From assembly GCA_003224055.1 (NCBI GenBank), contig QHYE01000044.1:62001-126000 (forward strand): a stretch of DNA of 64,000 nucleotides. Reading direction: 5' to 3'. This document shows, piece after piece, positions 36,946 through 45,901 of the stretch. Made by a program: the position numbers and the translations under genes. The first letter of the stretch is position 1. Every line of letters begins with the position of its first letter. Origin of the DNA: Acidobacteriota bacterium. Lineage in GTDB: Bacteria; Acidobacteriota; Terriglobia; Acidiferrales; UBA7541. The notes below the pieces were generated by a model. The model had not been told where the DNA came from. It did not search any database and was given only the letters and a program-made list of their open reading frames with translations.

Positions 36946-37887
36946 CTAAGGTTTCTCCGGTTTCTCCGGTTTCTCCGGATCCACTTGCTTCGCGGTCCCG
37001 ATCTTGATCGTTGCGCCGAACCGCTTGTAGTTTTGATATCGCACCGAGACTCGGAAACGCACATCCTGGCCTGACTTGAAATGCAGCGTGTCATCTGCCC
37101 GCGTGTAGGTCGGAAACCAGTAGTGGCCTTCGATATTCTCGCGGAAGGTTTCGAAGTGGGGATAGGCGCTGTCCTCTTTTTTCTTCTTTAAGCCCGTGGA
37201 AATTCCCGAGGTCTTGACGATTTGCAGGTCCCTGTCTTCGACCCAGATGCGCCCTTGAAAGTAGCGTTGACCTTTCTCCAATTGTTTCGGATTAATGTCG
37301 AAAACATACGTGCCGAGCTCGTCCACCTGCTCCCGGCCCGCATATTTGACGTCATACTTGGGTACTTCGTTGGGGGTGAGCACCAACGGCCAGACCTTCT
37401 CGATATCGTCAAAATCCTGCTGCGTCATGACAATTCGCTGGATGGTTGAAACCGGGGCGAACACGTCCTTTTGGTAGCGCTTTCCCGCCGGCGTAAACTG
37501 GATGTCGCTCGTCAGCTTATACTCCCCGTCGATCTGCCCGTCGTCATCCACGGTCTGCAGCACCACGATTTGCGTGTACGTGTAATTCTCGCGCTCCCTG
37601 CGGAACTCGTCCTCGTTCTCGGTAAATTTTTGAATGATCTTCTCTACCGGGATGGAAGGCGGCTCATTCGTGATGTGCGAGGATCTTTGTGGCACGCCCG
37701 AACTTTCTTTCGATGGCGCCGTAGGCGCGCTTGTGGGTGCCACAGTGCCCGGCGGTGGCGGAGGCAATGGGCCTTTCTGCTGCGCCCCCAGGGTCACCGC
37801 CAACAAGCCACTCGCGATCAGGAGCAGTGGTCTGGCTTTCATGGGCCTTCTCGCAGCCCCGACGGCTTCAAAAGTGAGTCCCAGCAT
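36946..37887 (-). CDS. exported LolA-like/outer-membrane lipoprotein-sorting-like protein of unknown role
   Basis: About 313 residues from ATG 37887, chosen for the AGGAG about 9 nt ahead (a GTG at 37896 and an ATG at 37842 are alternatives). Signal peptide core RPLLLIASGLLAVTLGAQQ, then a proline-rich linker, then a beta-rich domain (RENYTYTQIVVLQTVDDDGQ to YQNYKRFGATIKI) like the LolA/LolB fold common in acidobacterial proteins of unknown function. The C-terminus EKPEKPEKP is made by a threefold 9-base DNA repeat. Stand-alone gene, convergent with the transporter pair. Confidence 0.75.
   Translation of the reverse strand: MLGLTFEAVGAARRPMKARPLLLIASGLLAVTLGAQQKGPLPPPPPGTVAPTSAPTAPSKESSGVPQRSSHITNEPPSIPVEKIIQKFTENEDEFRRERENYTYTQIVVLQTVDDDGQIDGEYKLTSDIQFTPAGKRYQKDVFAPVSTIQRIVMTQQDFDDIEKVWPLVLTPNEVPKYDVKYAGREQVDELGTYVFDINPKQLEKGQRYFQGRIWVEDRDLQIVKTSGISTGLKKKKEDSAYPHFETFRENIEGHYWFPTYTRADDTLHFKSGQDVRFRVSVRYQNYKRFGATIKIGTAKQVDPEKPEKPEKP
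36952..36978 (-). repeat. three tandem copies of a 9-base unit at the 3' end of the gene
   Basis: TTTCTCCGG is repeated three times without change. On the minus strand it codes EKP three times at the C-terminus of the LolA-like protein. Such in-frame repeats change copy number by slippage and would alter tail length without shifting the frame. Confidence 0.85.
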
Positions 37888-38117
37888 TTCTTCCACTCTC
37901 CTTGCTCTTCATAGTAATCCACCCAAGGATTCGATGCATCAACTTGCACTTTCGTGGCTTGCATTCACTTTTCTCAGCGCGATGAGGATCAGCGGGGAAG
38001 GAAACTCCTCTGAGAATTTCGCCGCTCCCTTGCTGTTGCGATGCTATGCTTTACTTCCCCTTTCGTTTCGCAATCTTAGCGTGCGCCTTCTTCCTTCCTC
38101 GGCGCAAGGAGCCTCCA

Positions 38118-38504
38118 ATGAATATCGCCTTGTCAGACCGCCGTGTCTCTGCTCGTCACAACTTCAAGTTGCCCCTGTGCGTTCGCATTTTGAAGTCGGC
38201 GATTGCAGAGCAGCGGACTGAATCGGTGAACCTCTCCGAGAGAGGTATTTACTTCCCGACGAATTCGCCGCTGCGCGTCGGTACTGCCGTCCAGGTTCTT
38301 TTGAAGATGCCGGAAGAGATTACCGGCGAGCCCACAAACGAATGGCTGTGCTCGGGCCACGTGGTTCGCATCGAGTCATTTGATTCGCCAAGGGGCAAGT
38401 TGGGAGTGGGCGTTCAATTTGATTGTTATGAGGTTTCTCGGCGGGCAGAGCGTCCATCGGCATCGCGTGATTGGCAGCCGCGCCGGCAAACGCGACAATC
38501 ATAA
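38118..38504 (+). CDS. PilZ-domain protein
   Basis: 128 residues from ATG 38118 with AAGGAG 7 nt ahead. PilZ domains bind cyclic di-GMP through RxxxR and D/NxSxxG motifs: here RRVSARHNF near the N-terminus and NLSERGIYF about 30 residues later. GVGVQFDCYEV closes the barrel. The arginine-rich tail is likely disordered. A second PilZ-containing gene follows 100 bp downstream, so both may respond to the same messenger. Confidence 0.9.
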   Translation: MNIALSDRRVSARHNFKLPLCVRILKSAIAEQRTESVNLSERGIYFPTNSPLRVGTAVQVLLKMPEEITGEPTNEWLCSGHVVRIESFDSPRGKLGVGVQFDCYEVSRRAERPSASRDWQPRRQTRQS

Positions 38505-38602
38505 ACTTGTGAGGCATCGGCTTGCTGTAGACGCAGCCGTCGCGGCTACTTGAGTTTCAAAGTCCAGGACAGTCGGGTGAACGGCAGAATGGAAGAGGAA
38601 TC

Positions 38603-39055
38603 ATGTACAGGCGAGCTCTCGTCGTGGATGATGAACAGGCGATTTGCGATCTGATCCAGAAGGTGTTGCTGTCCGCCGGCTTAGAAGCCCTGACGCTCAC
38701 GAGAAGCGCGGAAGCTCCCGGTCTTCTCGAAGAAGGAAAATTTGACGTGGTCTTCCTGGACTTGCACATGCCCCCTCCCGATGGCATCGAACTTGCGCGG
38801 CAGATGCGTCGTACGGAGTCGAACCGTGTGACGCCTATCATCCTGATCAGTGACGATCAGCGCCCAAGCGCAATGTCCATGGGATTTGAAGAGGGTGCGA
38901 ATTTCTTTCTCTACAAGCCCATCGACAGGGATCGTCTACTAAAGCTGGTTCGGGCCACTCAGGGAGCCATGGAAAATGATCGACGCCGCACGAGGCGCGT
39001 TCCGCTTCAGTCCCGAGTGCAGCTTAGGTTTGGCCGAGAAGACTTTGAAGGCTAG
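38603..39055 (+). CDS. receiver-domain protein, 5' part of a broken receiver-PilZ gene
   Basis: 150 residues. The CheY-like receiver (about 1-122) has VVDDEQ for the acidic pocket, phospho-acceptor Asp in DVVFLDLHMPPPDG, and YKPID with the conserved Lys. It is followed by RRRTRRVPLQSRVQLRF, which is the RxxxR part of a PilZ domain, and then a TAG at 39053-39055. The frame stays open beyond the TAG with the rest of the PilZ domain (next entry). As it stands, a receiver with a non-functional PilZ stub would be made. Confidence 0.85.
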   Translation: MYRRALVVDDEQAICDLIQKVLLSAGLEALTLTRSAEAPGLLEEGKFDVVFLDLHMPPPDGIELARQMRRTESNRVTPIILISDDQRPSAMSMGFEEGANFFLYKPIDRDRLLKLVRATQGAMENDRRRTRRVPLQSRVQLRFGREDFEG

Positions 39056-39316
39056 ACGATTGATCTCAGCCCGACTGGCGTGTTGGTCAAGGCTCGTCGC
39101 ATCCTTCCGGCGGGTTCGCCAGTGCGCGTAAGCCTGCACCTCTCTGGGCGCATGAGGCCCGTGGTTGCCACGGGTTCGGTCGTCCGCATTCTGGGTGGAA
39201 GCCAGATGGGAATTCAATTTGACCGCCTGGATCTCACCGAGAGCGAGCGATTGCAGGAATTCCTCTTGCCTCTGGTTCGTGAAGAGACTGCCCAAGCCTC
39301 GCCAACCGTCCTGTAG
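39056..39316 (+). pseudogene. PilZ domain remainder after an in-frame TAG
   Basis: Same frame as the receiver gene. The sequence continues TIDLSPTGVLVKARR, which holds the DxSxxG motif that belongs with the RxxxR before the stop, then VVRILGGSQMGIQFDRL, the typical PilZ end. A single base change (TAG from CAG, AAG, GAG or TGG) would explain the break. A GTG at 39080 could restart translation but has no ribosome site and would lose the DxSxxG motif. Either a recent nonsense mutation or a sequencing error. Confidence 0.75.
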
Positions 39317-39432
39317 CAACAGCGAATTGCCCGATTGCACTACTAGTCCAGAAGCGTCCCAAAAGAGACATACTGAGGCGCGCCAAACCAGTACAAACGG
39401 GCGTGGGGCGTGGATATTCAAACTAAGAATCG

Positions 39433-39461
39433 TTGACATTCAAATTCCAGGTGGCTATACT
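39433..39461 (+). promoter_or_regulatory. strong sigma70-type promoter of the second TonB receptor
   Basis: TTGACA (39433-39438), a 17-base spacer, then TATACT (39456-39461). Transcription would start near 39468, placing the operator-like 13-mer at 39481-39493 just after the start point, where a bound repressor would block elongation. Confidence 0.75.
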
Positions 39462-39480
39462 CCCCGCCAAATGGGTAGTT

Positions 39481-39493
39481 AACCGATTTAGCT
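39481..39493. promoter_or_regulatory. LacI-family operator candidate (copy 1)
   Basis: AACCGATTTAGCT is identical to the sequence at 49813-49825 beside the lacI-type gene. The centre is CG, as in LacI/GalR operators. Symmetry here is weaker on the left arm (GTTAACCGATTTAG). Confidence 0.55.
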
Positions 39494-39538
39494 GAGGGTG
39501 TCGGGCCCTTCGCAATTTTTGGGGTGAAGGAGCAAGTC

Positions 39539-42500
39539 ATGAGTCTATCCAAACTTTCGAATCAGGTGGTCTTAGTGTTTGCCTGCGCAGCGTTTTTGGC
39601 TGTGACCGCACACGCGCAGTTTCGCGCGGGTATTCAGGGGACAGTGACGGATTCGTCCGGGGCGATCGTAAAGGGCGCCAAGATTACCGTAACGAATCAG
39701 GAGACCGGCGCGTCGCAGGATGCCATTGCGGACGATGCCGGATTCTACAGTGTTGGCCATCTTGGACCGGGGTTGTACACCGTTAGTGCTTCTATGGCTG
39801 GTTTCAAGGTCAAGGTGATCAAGGACATCCGGATCAATGCCGAGGATACGAGTGGCGTAAACGTGGTCCTCGACCCGGGAGCCGTGACGGAAGAGGTTAC
39901 TGTTAACGGGGACACGCTCCCGACGCTTCAGACGGAAGACGCTTCGATCAGCGGTACAATCACCAGCGATCAAATTAACAGACTTCCGGAAGTCGGGCGA
40001 GACCCCTATGAGTTGGTTCGTCTGACTCCCGGAGTCTTCGGTCTCGGCGCACGCAATGCGAATGGCCAGTCCACGAACTTGCCCAATTACAGTGGCCCGG
40101 GCGGATCGAACAACTCGATCTTTCAGACGGAAAATGCCGTCCAGGTCAGCGCGAACGGCCAGCGCGTGGAGGCCAACGGCTACTCGATTGACGGCGTGAG
40201 CGTCAACAGCCAGACCTGGGGCGGGGCCGCTGTCATCACGCCCAACTCCGAATCGGTCAAAGAGATCAAGGTCGAGTCGAACACATACTCCGCTGAAAAC
40301 GGGCGCAATAGCGGCGCTTTAGTTGAAGTGGTTTCGCAGAATGGCACGAACCAGTTTCACGGCAGTTTCCTTTACAAGCTACACAGCCCGAGCTTGAACG
40401 CCTTTCAGAGGTGGGGAGGACCGAATGGTGAGGCTCCGCAGCGCGACACCACATTGCTCCGGAACTATGCGGGGAGCCTGGGCGGACCCATTTGGAAGAA
40501 CAAGGTCTTCGGCTTCTTTTCTTTTGAGCACATCTCGACACATGCGACTGGTCTTGAGTCGGAATGGATCGAAACACCTCAATGGATACAGAAGCTTCCG
40601 CCCAATAGTACTGCAGCAAAGATCTTTGCTGTTCCTGGCTCGGAGCCCAAGATTTTTAAGCAGCTCACCTCGACCTGCGCCGCTCTCGGTGTTGCTGTGG
40701 GGCCAAACTGCGCGGATGTCTCTGGCGGCGTGGACATCGGGAGTAATACGGGGACTCCCGGGACGATTGTGAATTCCACTAACGGAGGCGGGTTGGACGG
40801 ATCGCCCGACTTGCAGCAAGTGCAAGTTGAGGAGCCCAGCGGCACAAAGGCCACGCAGTACAATGCCCGCGTGGATTTTCAGGCCACTCAAAAAGACCTG
40901 GTCACGTTCAGCATGTACTACACACCGGTAACCAATACATTCGTACCCGGCAGCTGGTGCTGTAGTGCACGCCAGTACGATTTTTTCACCTCCGCCCGCC
41001 ACCACGAAGCAGCGGCGCTCCTTTGGACTCGGACGATATCCACGAGCCTGATCAACGAAGCGCGATTCAACGTGACCCGCTGGTATTTCGACGAAATCCC
41101 GTCGAATCCAAAGATCCCGTGGGGCGTCCCCAACAACAACATCAATATTCCGAACGGCAGCTTTCACACGAGCTATCCCGGCCCTGGCAAGTTCAACGAG
41201 ACATCTTACGATTTCCGCGACACACTAAGCAAAATACACAACAGCCACGTCTTAAAATTCGGGGGGGAACTCTCCAAGGAGCAAAACAACGACACCTCAC
41301 TCTGGGGTGACCGCCCAAACTTCAATTTCAACAACCTGTGGAGCTTCGGCAACGATGCGCCGACGGATGAGGGGACCGTCACGTATAACCCGAAGACCGG
41401 AGCTCCGACCGACTTTCGCAAATATGTTCGTGTCACGGATCTCGCGTTCTTCGGTCAGGACACTTGGAAATTCCGGCCGAACCTGACGCTGAGTCTCGGC
41501 TTGCGGTGGGAGTATTTAGGTGCTCTCCATGATAAATTCGGGCAGCTCAGCAACCTCGTTTTAGGAACAGGCGCCAACACGCTAACGGGTGCCAGCATCA
41601 AGATTGGCGGGAATCTCAGCAAGCCCGATTACAACAACTTCGGGCCGCAATTGGGCTTCGCATGGAGTCCGGGGCGTGTTTTCGGGCACGAGTTTGGCAA
41701 CAAACTGGTTTGGCGCGGCGGCTTTGGAGTCGGCTATAACCGCATCCCGGAATCCCTCACGCTGCAGGCGCGTGGTAACCCGCCGTCTTTCATTGCACAA
41801 GGCTTCCCGGCAAGCCAACTCCCGGCTGGCGTTTACACCATTAATCCGAATGGGATCTATGCTTTCTACGGCTTTCCCGCTAATCCGAATGCGATTATCG
41901 CGTTCGATCCAACCACAAACCTCCCGCTGAACGGCAGCCCAAGTATCACCGGTCCTCTCCAGAACATGCGTACGCCGTACACCTATCACTATTCCCTTGA
42001 GGGGCAGTATGATCTCGGGCATTCGTGGGTGGCGGCGCTCGGCTATCAAGGTAGCGGGAGCCGAAAGTATCCTCGGACTTTAAATTACAGCCTCTTATAC
42101 CAGCCCAACCCGCATCTCGGGATTGTTAATCTCTTTCAGTCGGACGTCAACGCGAACTATAATGCAATGCTCGCGCGCATTACTCACCGATTCTCGAGAG
42201 GATTGGAGTTCAACGCCAACTACCGCTGGAGCAAGAGCATGGATTTGTGCTCGAGCGACCAGAACTGCCAGCAGACCTATCCGTTTGACCAGCGCACAGA
42301 GCATGGACCTTCGGACTTCGACGTCACCCATTCCTTCACGGCGTACGCCTTGTACGACCTACCTCTCTTCCGAACAGGGCACGACTGGAGGCAGAAGCTG
42401 ATCGGAGGCTGGCAGCTCAACGGCATCTTGACGCTCAACTCCGGCTTTCCCTGGACACCGGTTTCGGATTCGGGTACTTCCTGTGCCTCCAGCGTTAACG

Positions 42501-42934
42501 CAGGATTTATTTGCCCGGTGCGGCCCGTCGCCTATAAGGGTGGAGCCGGGAATGACACGAGCACAGACAACCTCAAAAATAACGGCAATTTTCCGGGCGG
42601 TGGCCTTAACTTCTTCACTCCGCCAACGGCTCCGCCGGGCGGATATAGCATTCCGCCAGTCCCGGGTGTCGGCCGTAACTCGTTCCGCGGCCCGCGGTAC
42701 ACCGGCTTCGATATGAGCATTGCGAAGAGGTTTGGGCTGCCGAAATTCTGGGTCATCGGTGAGGGGGCGGGAATCGATTTACGCGCCAACTTCTTTAACG
42801 TATTCAACAAACTAAACCTGGCGCCCTTCGGGTTCCACAGCAACAGTACCACGATCGAACGCCCACTATTCGGACGTGCGACTGGGGCGCTTGGCGGACG
42901 CGTTATTGAATTCCAGGCGCGGTTTAGCTTTTAA
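39539..42934 (+). CDS. TonB-dependent outer-membrane receptor with carboxypeptidase-regulatory domain
   Basis: 1131 residues from ATG 39539 with AAGGAG 6 nt ahead (a GTG at 39524 is less likely). Signal peptide ends near FLAVTAHAQ. Carboxypeptidase-regulatory domain about 30-110 (GIQGTVTDSSGAIVKGAKI). The plug holds INRLPEVGRDPYELVRLTPG and YSAENGRNSGALVEVVSQNG; the barrel ends EFQARFSF. A probable LacI operator follows the promoter, linking it to the GH3/GH144 genes and suggesting a glucan ligand (inference). Two TPR genes follow on the same strand. No SusD gene. Confidence 0.93.
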   Translation: MSLSKLSNQVVLVFACAAFLAVTAHAQFRAGIQGTVTDSSGAIVKGAKITVTNQETGASQDAIADDAGFYSVGHLGPGLYTVSASMAGFKVKVIKDIRINAEDTSGVNVVLDPGAVTEEVTVNGDTLPTLQTEDASISGTITSDQINRLPEVGRDPYELVRLTPGVFGLGARNANGQSTNLPNYSGPGGSNNSIFQTENAVQVSANGQRVEANGYSIDGVSVNSQTWGGAAVITPNSESVKEIKVESNTYSAENGRNSGALVEVVSQNGTNQFHGSFLYKLHSPSLNAFQRWGGPNGEAPQRDTTLLRNYAGSLGGPIWKNKVFGFFSFEHISTHATGLESEWIETPQWIQKLPPNSTAAKIFAVPGSEPKIFKQLTSTCAALGVAVGPNCADVSGGVDIGSNTGTPGTIVNSTNGGGLDGSPDLQQVQVEEPSGTKATQYNARVDFQATQKDLVTFSMYYTPVTNTFVPGSWCCSARQYDFFTSARHHEAAALLWTRTISTSLINEARFNVTRWYFDEIPSNPKIPWGVPNNNINIPNGSFHTSYPGPGKFNETSYDFRDTLSKIHNSHVLKFGGELSKEQNNDTSLWGDRPNFNFNNLWSFGNDAPTDEGTVTYNPKTGAPTDFRKYVRVTDLAFFGQDTWKFRPNLTLSLGLRWEYLGALHDKFGQLSNLVLGTGANTLTGASIKIGGNLSKPDYNNFGPQLGFAWSPGRVFGHEFGNKLVWRGGFGVGYNRIPESLTLQARGNPPSFIAQGFPASQLPAGVYTINPNGIYAFYGFPANPNAIIAFDPTTNLPLNGSPSITGPLQNMRTPYTYHYSLEGQYDLGHSWVAALGYQGSGSRKYPRTLNYSLLYQPNPHLGIVNLFQSDVNANYNAMLARITHRFSRGLEFNANYRWSKSMDLCSSDQNCQQTYPFDQRTEHGPSDFDVTHSFTAYALYDLPLFRTGHDWRQKLIGGWQLNGILTLNSGFPWTPVSDSGTSCASSVNAGFICPVRPVAYKGGAGNDTSTDNLKNNGNFPGGGLNFFTPPTAPPGGYSIPPVPGVGRNSFRGPRYTGFDMSIAKRFGLPKFWVIGEGAGIDLRANFFNVFNKLNLAPFGFHSNSTTIERPLFGRATGALGGRVIEFQARFSF

Positions 42935-42978
42935 CTCCCAGCGACGCGCGATACCATGAAGGCGGAGCGTAACTCGCT

Positions 42979-44523
42979 GTGCGAAGCCGCGGCGAATTCC
43001 TTCGTTTCTTTTTGCTTGTTGGCGTGTGCTTGCCATTTGGCGGCGGCCTGGCTCGGGCCGTTCCGGCGCAGGCCGGCGATCCGGTCCAGTCGGAGGCGAA
43101 GCTTCGCGCCGCGATGGAGCGCTCCCCTGAAAATGCAACCTACGCTGCAAGACTTGGCGCACTGCTAGCAAGCGAGAACAGGCAGGAAGAGGCGAGCGAG
43201 CTGTTCGAAAAGGCACTCCGACTCAATCCTGGCGACCAAGAGACGCGCCGTAATCTTGCCGCGAGTCACTGGCGGCTCGGTCGTCTCGCTGAAGCACGTG
43301 AGAATCTGCAAACCGTTCTGAAGGTTCATCCGGAGGACTCCCTCGCGATTCTCCTCCTAGGGCTCGTCTCGGAAGATCTCGGCGATCACCCGAGCGCCGC
43401 GAAGCTTCTGGAGTCTGTTCCGCAAGTCGTACGGCAGCGGCCGGCCAGCGTGTCTGCCCTAGCCCGGGCCTATTATCACCTCGGCGAGCAGAAAAAGGCC
43501 CGCGAAGCACTTCTTGACCTGCTCTATCATCCCGATGATGTGCAGGGAGTGTTCCAAGCAGCCCGAACTGCCGCCGAGTTTGGCGACTATGATACGGCAC
43601 AGAAGCTGTTCAGCGCGTTACGTGCTACCTACCCGGACCATGGCATCCTCGAGTACAATATCGCTCTCTCTGAATTCAGTGTGGGCCGCTTTGCGGACAG
43701 CGAGAAAACATTGCAAGCCGCGATCGCCACAGGCGTTCCTACCGCCGATATGTATGCTTTGCTCGGCTGGTGCTACCAACGCCAGGGTAAGCACGTGGAA
43801 GCCGTGCATAGTTTTCAGCGAGCCATCGGCCTCGACTCGTCCCGGGACACGCTTTTCCTCGACTTGGCCGAGGTTTTGTCCGAAAACAAAGACTTTCAAG
43901 GAGCGTTGGAGATCATACGGCGTGTACTGAAAGTGTTTCCTCCTTCTGCTCGTGCCTATGAGTTGGTCGGTTCCGCAAAGCTGCATCAGGCAGAGCCCAA
44001 AGCAGCCGTCGAATGGTACTTAAAGGCACAGAAGATTGCACCTGCAGACGCGGAAGCTTCTCTGGGCGTGGCCGTGGCGCAGTGGGCAGCCAATGAAACG
44101 GAGCAAGCACGAAATTCCTTTGAGCAAGGAACAACTCGATATCCCGGCAATGCCATGTTTCACCTGCAGTATGCAGAGTTCCTCTTGGACCTTGCCGAGG
44201 CAGGCGACAGGAGCGTGGAGCCCCGCGCCGGGGAACACCTCCAGGCCTGTCTCAAGCTAGAGCCATCTAATCCGGAGGCGCACTACTATCTTGGAAGGCT
44301 CTTACTCCAGCAGGAGAAGTACGAGGACGCCGTGGCAGAGCTGAAAGTCGCTGAGAATCTTAGCCCTCAGGGGGCAACGATCCACTACGCCCTCGGCCGT
44401 GCGTACCAGAAGCTGGGTCGTCTGGAGGAAGCTGCAAAAGAGAACGAGAAGTTTCGATACTTAAAAAAGCAGGAAGAGTCAGAAGGTTCCACCTCGACTC
44501 CATCTGGCAAGCCGGATGGGTAG
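42979..44523 (+). CDS. exported TPR-repeat protein
   Basis: 514 residues from GTG 42979 (GGCGGAG about 11 nt ahead). The leader FFLLVGVCLPFGGGLARAVPA is a signal peptide. The rest is a string of about a dozen 34-residue TPR units, e.g. ASELFEKALRLNPGDQETRR and HYYLGRLLLQQEKYEDAVAE. No catalytic domain. It begins 45 bp after the TonB receptor and overlaps the next TPR gene by 8 bp, so the three form an operon. A periplasmic scaffold or substrate-binding partner of the receptor is likely. Confidence 0.88.
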   Translation: MRSRGEFLRFFLLVGVCLPFGGGLARAVPAQAGDPVQSEAKLRAAMERSPENATYAARLGALLASENRQEEASELFEKALRLNPGDQETRRNLAASHWRLGRLAEARENLQTVLKVHPEDSLAILLLGLVSEDLGDHPSAAKLLESVPQVVRQRPASVSALARAYYHLGEQKKAREALLDLLYHPDDVQGVFQAARTAAEFGDYDTAQKLFSALRATYPDHGILEYNIALSEFSVGRFADSEKTLQAAIATGVPTADMYALLGWCYQRQGKHVEAVHSFQRAIGLDSSRDTLFLDLAEVLSENKDFQGALEIIRRVLKVFPPSARAYELVGSAKLHQAEPKAAVEWYLKAQKIAPADAEASLGVAVAQWAANETEQARNSFEQGTTRYPGNAMFHLQYAEFLLDLAEAGDRSVEPRAGEHLQACLKLEPSNPEAHYYLGRLLLQQEKYEDAVAELKVAENLSPQGATIHYALGRAYQKLGRLEEAAKENEKFRYLKKQEESEGSTSTPSGKPDG

Positions 44524-45754
44524 TCGTCCGTCCATCGTGGCGGAGTTCCCCGGAAGTGTTCTGCCTTCCGCTGTGTTGCTGGCGGTTGCGGTGCTTAGCT
44601 GCCCCGCCGCTACCGCGCAGCAGAAGTCGCCCACAAGTCATTCATTTGAACAGACTGCCGCATTGGCGAAGCAGGCCAGCGAAGCAAACGATCTCAGGGA
44701 GGCCATTCCGCTATATCGGCACGCTCTTGCGCTGCGCCCCCAGTGGGCAGAGGGCTGGTGGTCGCTCGGAACGATTCTGTACGACCGTGACAATTATTTG
44801 GAGGCCGCAAGAGCCTTTCGGAAAGTGGTGGCGTTGCAGCCAGACCATGGCAGCGCCCGGGCTATGCTCGGCCTGTGCGAGTTCGAGCTTGGGCAGGATT
44901 CCGCCGCCCTTCGAGACATTCACCAGGGCAGACAACTTGGCATTCACCCGGACCCGCAACTCCGCCGCGTGGTGCTGTTTCACGAAGGAGTGCTGCTGCT
45001 ACGAAAAGGAAATTTCGAGAACGCGCAGCAAGTGTTTGATCTTGTGAGCCGAGATGGCGTCGAGGGCAATGAGTTGTTGCTGTACCTTGGGATGTCCGTT
45101 CTTCGCATTCTTCCCGCAAACGCGCCACCGGAAGGGTCCACTGCGCGCGAAATCGCTCTTCGCGCGGGGAGAGCAGAATCTTTTGCCGCTTCAAAACACT
45201 CTGATGAAGCGCGAAAGGAATACGGCCAGCTCGCTGATGAGAGCCCACAAACGGCAAACATTCACTACGCCTATGGCAGATTCCTGCTGGAGCTCCGCGA
45301 GATCGACGCGGCCGTCGCGGAGTTTCAGCGCGAGATTCAGAACAATCCAGGACACGTTCTCGCGCGGCTTGAGATTGCCGCTGTACGCTACGGGCTGGAT
45401 TCCGTAGATGGCGTGAAGTATGCGGAACAAGCGGTGAAACTCGATCCGCAGCGGCCGTTCGGACACTACATTCTCGGCTTGCTTTACTTGGATACGAACA
45501 ATTTCACGGGCGCGATTTCCGAGCTGGAAAGTGCGAAACGTTCTTATCCGAATGTTCCGGAAGTGTATTTTGCTCTCGGCAACGCCTACGCGCGTTCGGG
45601 CCGGAAGGCGGCAGCGACGCGCGCACGCGCAACATTCACGCGCTTGAAAGCGCAGAGCAAGAAGGAACCAGCCGACAACTTCTATGGTGAACAGACTTCC
45701 GGACTGACACATGAGAAGCTCGGCGCGGAAGCGGATGCGAAACCGCCTGAGTAG
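44516..45754 (+). CDS. exported TPR-repeat protein
   Basis: 412 residues. Signal peptide ending PAATAQQ. TPR units such as AIPLYRHALALRPQWAEGWW, AARAFRKVVALQPDHGSARA and AVAEFQREIQNNPGHVLARL. The ATG overlaps the end of the preceding TPR gene by 8 bp (44516-44523). Third gene of the receptor operon. The gap to the convergent GH144 gene (45755-45901) holds a weak GC hairpin near 45800-45840 that might stop transcription, but I do not call it. Confidence 0.87.
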   Translation: MGSRPSIVAEFPGSVLPSAVLLAVAVLSCPAATAQQKSPTSHSFEQTAALAKQASEANDLREAIPLYRHALALRPQWAEGWWSLGTILYDRDNYLEAARAFRKVVALQPDHGSARAMLGLCEFELGQDSAALRDIHQGRQLGIHPDPQLRRVVLFHEGVLLLRKGNFENAQQVFDLVSRDGVEGNELLLYLGMSVLRILPANAPPEGSTAREIALRAGRAESFAASKHSDEARKEYGQLADESPQTANIHYAYGRFLLELREIDAAVAEFQREIQNNPGHVLARLEIAAVRYGLDSVDGVKYAEQAVKLDPQRPFGHYILGLLYLDTNNFTGAISELESAKRSYPNVPEVYFALGNAYARSGRKAAATRARATFTRLKAQSKKEPADNFYGEQTSGLTHEKLGAEADAKPPE

Positions 45755-45901
45755 CCCGTGGATAGTAGACGCCTTCGAAATGAAGCAATAAGCGTTTTTG
45801 GCGCGAGGAATGCCCGACTCGCGACTTCCGCTGGCCGCGGTTCTTTTTTCTCGTGCACCGGAATGGTGGAGACTGCCTGAATCGAGAACCGGAAGGCTTT
45901 T

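Noticed and set aside
36952-36978. Three 9-base repeats as start of a CRISPR array or VNTR island
   Set aside because: Units are contiguous with no spacers and code EKP in frame inside a gene.
39053-39055. TAG read as pyrrolysine
   Set aside because: No pyl gene or PYLIS-like structure is seen, the PilZ family has no Pyl position, and a point mutation explains it more simply.
45790-45850. GC hairpin between the convergent TPR and GH144 genes as a terminator
   Set aside because: The stem is imperfect and not directly followed by a T run, so I did not call it.
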